Assembly (NCBI GenBank): GCA_016735415.1
Contig: JAERRP010000919.1
Coordinates: forward strand, 1 to 5,732
Direction: 5' to 3'
Origin: Desulfobacterales bacterium
GTDB lineage: Bacteria > Desulfobacterota > Desulfobacteria > Desulfobacterales > UBA5852
DNA: 5,732 nt
Shown here: piece by piece, positions 4,293 through 5,732 of the stretch
How the letters are laid out: each line of letters begins with the position of its first letter
Numbering within the stretch: the stretch's first letter is position 1
Made by a program: the position numbers and the translations under genes
The notes under the pieces: generated by a model
What the model was told of the DNA's origin: nothing
The model's input: only the letters and a program-made list of their open reading frames with translations
Databases searched by the model: none

Positions 4293-5732
4293 ATGACCAC
4301 TGCCGTACAACATCAGGAAATACCCCCTTTAAAAACGCCCCGGCAAATGTCGCCGCGAATTCAATGGCTGAGGGACTATTACTTCCAGGGCGCCGATCGA
4401 AAATGGAACAACCAGTTCCTGGCATGGTCCACCGGCACGCCCTGGGATGTGCAGTTTAACGAAATGACCTTCTATATCGTCCCGGAGACCTATGCCCTCA
4501 TGCAGACCTTGCGCGGCTCTTTCCGGCAGGCGGCCCGCGACATCGATCTGCCGCATGCTTTCTGGTCCTGGTCGCTGCCCGAACGACGGGCCTGGTTCGT
4601 CAAAGAAGTCATGGTGCATCGCGTGCCCTGTGAAATCCTGCCGGGCGACCTGCTGGCGGGAGCCCGCTTCAATCTGCAGACTTCCCTGTGCCTCACCGAA
4701 AAAGAACAGAAGACCTTCGATGATGCCCTCCTGGGCAAAAACGGCGCCCGGGCCCGCATGAAATGGTTTCACGATCACGGGTACGGCAACACCGGCGCCA
4801 CCAGCGGTCACCTCGTACCGGACCACGCCATGGCCCTTCAAAACGGCTGGCGGGGGATTCACGGCGACTTGTCGAAACGCTATGAGAACCTCAAGCGGAT
4901 CGACCAGGAAGGCCCCCGGGGCGCCCAGTTGAAGGCCATGATGACGGCGGCCACCATGCCGCGGGAGCTGGCGGCGGCCTACAGCGATCTCTGCATCCGT
5001 ATGGCGGATGCCGCCGACGACGAGAAGCGGCGGCAGGAACTGCGCCGGATGGCGGACAACCTGAAGCGCGTTCCCTGGGAGCCGCCCCGTAATTTCTGGG
5101 AAGCTATACAGGCCCTGTGGCTTAACCACATGCTGATCATGAGCGACGAGAACTATCCCGGCCCTGGCGTTTCCTTCGGCCGCATCGACCAGTACCTGCT
5201 GCCCTACTGGGAAGCCTCCCTCAGGGAGGGCATGGACCGTGAATTCGGCAAAGAGATCCTGAAATGCTTCTCGATCCACTGCAACACCGTTTACGACGCC
5301 ATGATCCGCAACGGCCGCCAGGGCATCACCTCGGGCTTCGGTCAGCTCATCACCCTGTCGGGCATGGGGTTCGAAGGAAAGGATATGACCAACGATCTGA
5401 CCTACGCCATCCTTGAGGTCATCGACGACCTGTCGCCCATCCTGGAGCCCAAACCCAATGTACGGCTGCACCGCGGCACACCTCCGGCGCTTCTGGACAA
5501 GGTCGTGGCCATGATTTCCGACAGCCAGGGCGCGCCCTTCCTGCTTAATTTCGACGAGCGCTCCATGGCTGGTATGATGCGCGAAGCCGAACGGGCCGGC
5601 TGCCGCCACCTGATCCGTTCCGACAACGTCCATGACTACGCCCCGGTAGGATGCCTGGAAAACACCATGGTGGGAAACGACCGCTCAGGAACCGTGGACA
5701 ACAACCTCAATCTGTTGAAAGCGGTGGAACTG
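4293..5732 (+). CDS. Glycyl radical enzyme, PFL-like superfamily, substrate unassigned (5' part, runs off window)
   Basis: The frame is open for 480 codons from ATG 4293 to the window edge. Family members are about 780-900 residues, so roughly the N-terminal 55-60% is present and the C-terminal glycine-radical loop is missing. The thiyl-radical cysteine is C454 in APVGCLENTM, with E456 giving the GCxE pattern of dehydratase, decarboxylase and C-S lyase glycyl radical enzymes. Other family blocks are EILPGDLLAG (114-123), SGHLVPDHAMALQNG (171-185), the PGVSFGRIDQYLLPYW strand (291-306), SGFGQLITLSG (347-357) and EPKPNVRLH (385-393). The GC motif argues against the benzyl/alkylsuccinate synthases as I recall their cysteine context. 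Candidate activities include arylacetate decarboxylase, isethionate-type lyase or an unassigned group. No cobalamin is used; a radical SAM activase, expected nearby, should install the radical under anaerobic conditions. A cytoplasmic location is inferred, as no signal peptide is seen. The first enzyme-encoding gene after the FCD regulator, it is probably induced by its substrate or product. GC content is visibly higher than in the left-hand genes. Confidence 0.9.
   Translation, partial: MTTAVQHQEIPPLKTPRQMSPRIQWLRDYYFQGADRKWNNQFLAWSTGTPWDVQFNEMTFYIVPETYALMQTLRGSFRQAARDIDLPHAFWSWSLPERRAWFVKEVMVHRVPCEILPGDLLAGARFNLQTSLCLTEKEQKTFDDALLGKNGARARMKWFHDHGYGNTGATSGHLVPDHAMALQNGWRGIHGDLSKRYENLKRIDQEGPRGAQLKAMMTAATMPRELAAAYSDLCIRMADAADDEKRRQELRRMADNLKRVPWEPPRNFWEAIQALWLNHMLIMSDENYPGPGVSFGRIDQYLLPYWEASLREGMDREFGKEILKCFSIHCNTVYDAMIRNGRQGITSGFGQLITLSGMGFEGKDMTNDLTYAILEVIDDLSPILEPKPNVRLHRGTPPALLDKVVAMISDSQGAPFLLNFDERSMAGMMREAERAGCRHLIRSDNVHDYAPVGCLENTMVGNDRSGTVDNNLNLLKAVEL

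Noticed and set aside
4329..5633. A 434-residue open frame on the minus strand
   Set aside because: It lies wholly opposite the glycyl radical enzyme, which has clear family motifs and a strong ribosome binding site. The antisense frame is open because the sense gene is GC-rich at third positions; its product shows no recognisable motif.
4293..5732. Assignment of the glycyl radical enzyme as benzylsuccinate or alkylsuccinate synthase
   Set aside because: These would suit a hydrocarbon-degrading anaerobe, but the visible GCLE catalytic motif fits the GCxE groups rather than the cysteine context I recall for the succinate synthases, and no small subunit gene lies upstream.
1..5732. CRISPR arrays, tRNA or rRNA genes, insertion sequences, defence systems
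   Set aside because: No regularly spaced repeats, RNA gene landmarks, transposase-like proteins or terminal repeats were seen; the coding space is filled by the genes listed.

Overview
The window looks like a piece of an anaerobic Gram-negative genome. It carries a lipid A-type acyltransferase, which implies an outer membrane, and an oxygen-sensitive glycyl radical enzyme (GRE), which implies anaerobic metabolism. Base composition is mixed, roughly 40-50% GC on the left and near 60% or more on the right. A sulfate-reducing or fermentative Desulfobacterota-like organism would fit, but that is an inference from gene content and style, not from any marker gene.

Left block (1-2054, plus strand), envelope sugar and lipid genes: the 3' end of an unrecognised gene (1-120), a UDP-glucuronate decarboxylase (UDP-xylose synthase, 191-1144), and a LpxL/HtrB-type acyltransferase whose start overlaps the end of the decarboxylase gene (about 1107-2054). 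Facing them on the minus strand is a family 2 glycosyltransferase fused to a GtrA-like membrane domain (2173-3336), resembling polyprenyl-phosphate sugar synthases. Together they suggest a cell-surface glycolipid or lipid A modification pathway that uses UDP-xylose or a related sugar. The link is by proximity and family only.

Right block (3480-5732, plus strand), a regulated catabolic unit: a GntR/FadR-type regulator with an FCD ligand domain, followed 21 bp later, behind a strong Shine-Dalgarno, by the first 480 codons of a GRE with the GCxE catalytic cysteine motif. The GRE runs off the window, so its glycine-radical domain and its activating enzyme are not visible.

The most informative part is the regulator's start region. 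The longest open frame begins at a TTG at 3480, but that TTG is the first triplet of a TTGACA -35 box paired with TATAGT at 18 bp spacing. The true start is most likely ATG 3546, which has its own Shine-Dalgarno. Between the -10 box and this ATG lies a 27-bp dyad with a perfect 13-bp core, CTGGTATTACCAG, of the TGGT-N3-ACCA form bound by FadR/PdhR/LldR-type regulators. The regulator-GRE operon is therefore probably repressed by its own product until a carboxylate-type effector appears. The GRE substrate cannot be named from the sequence seen here and is the main open question.
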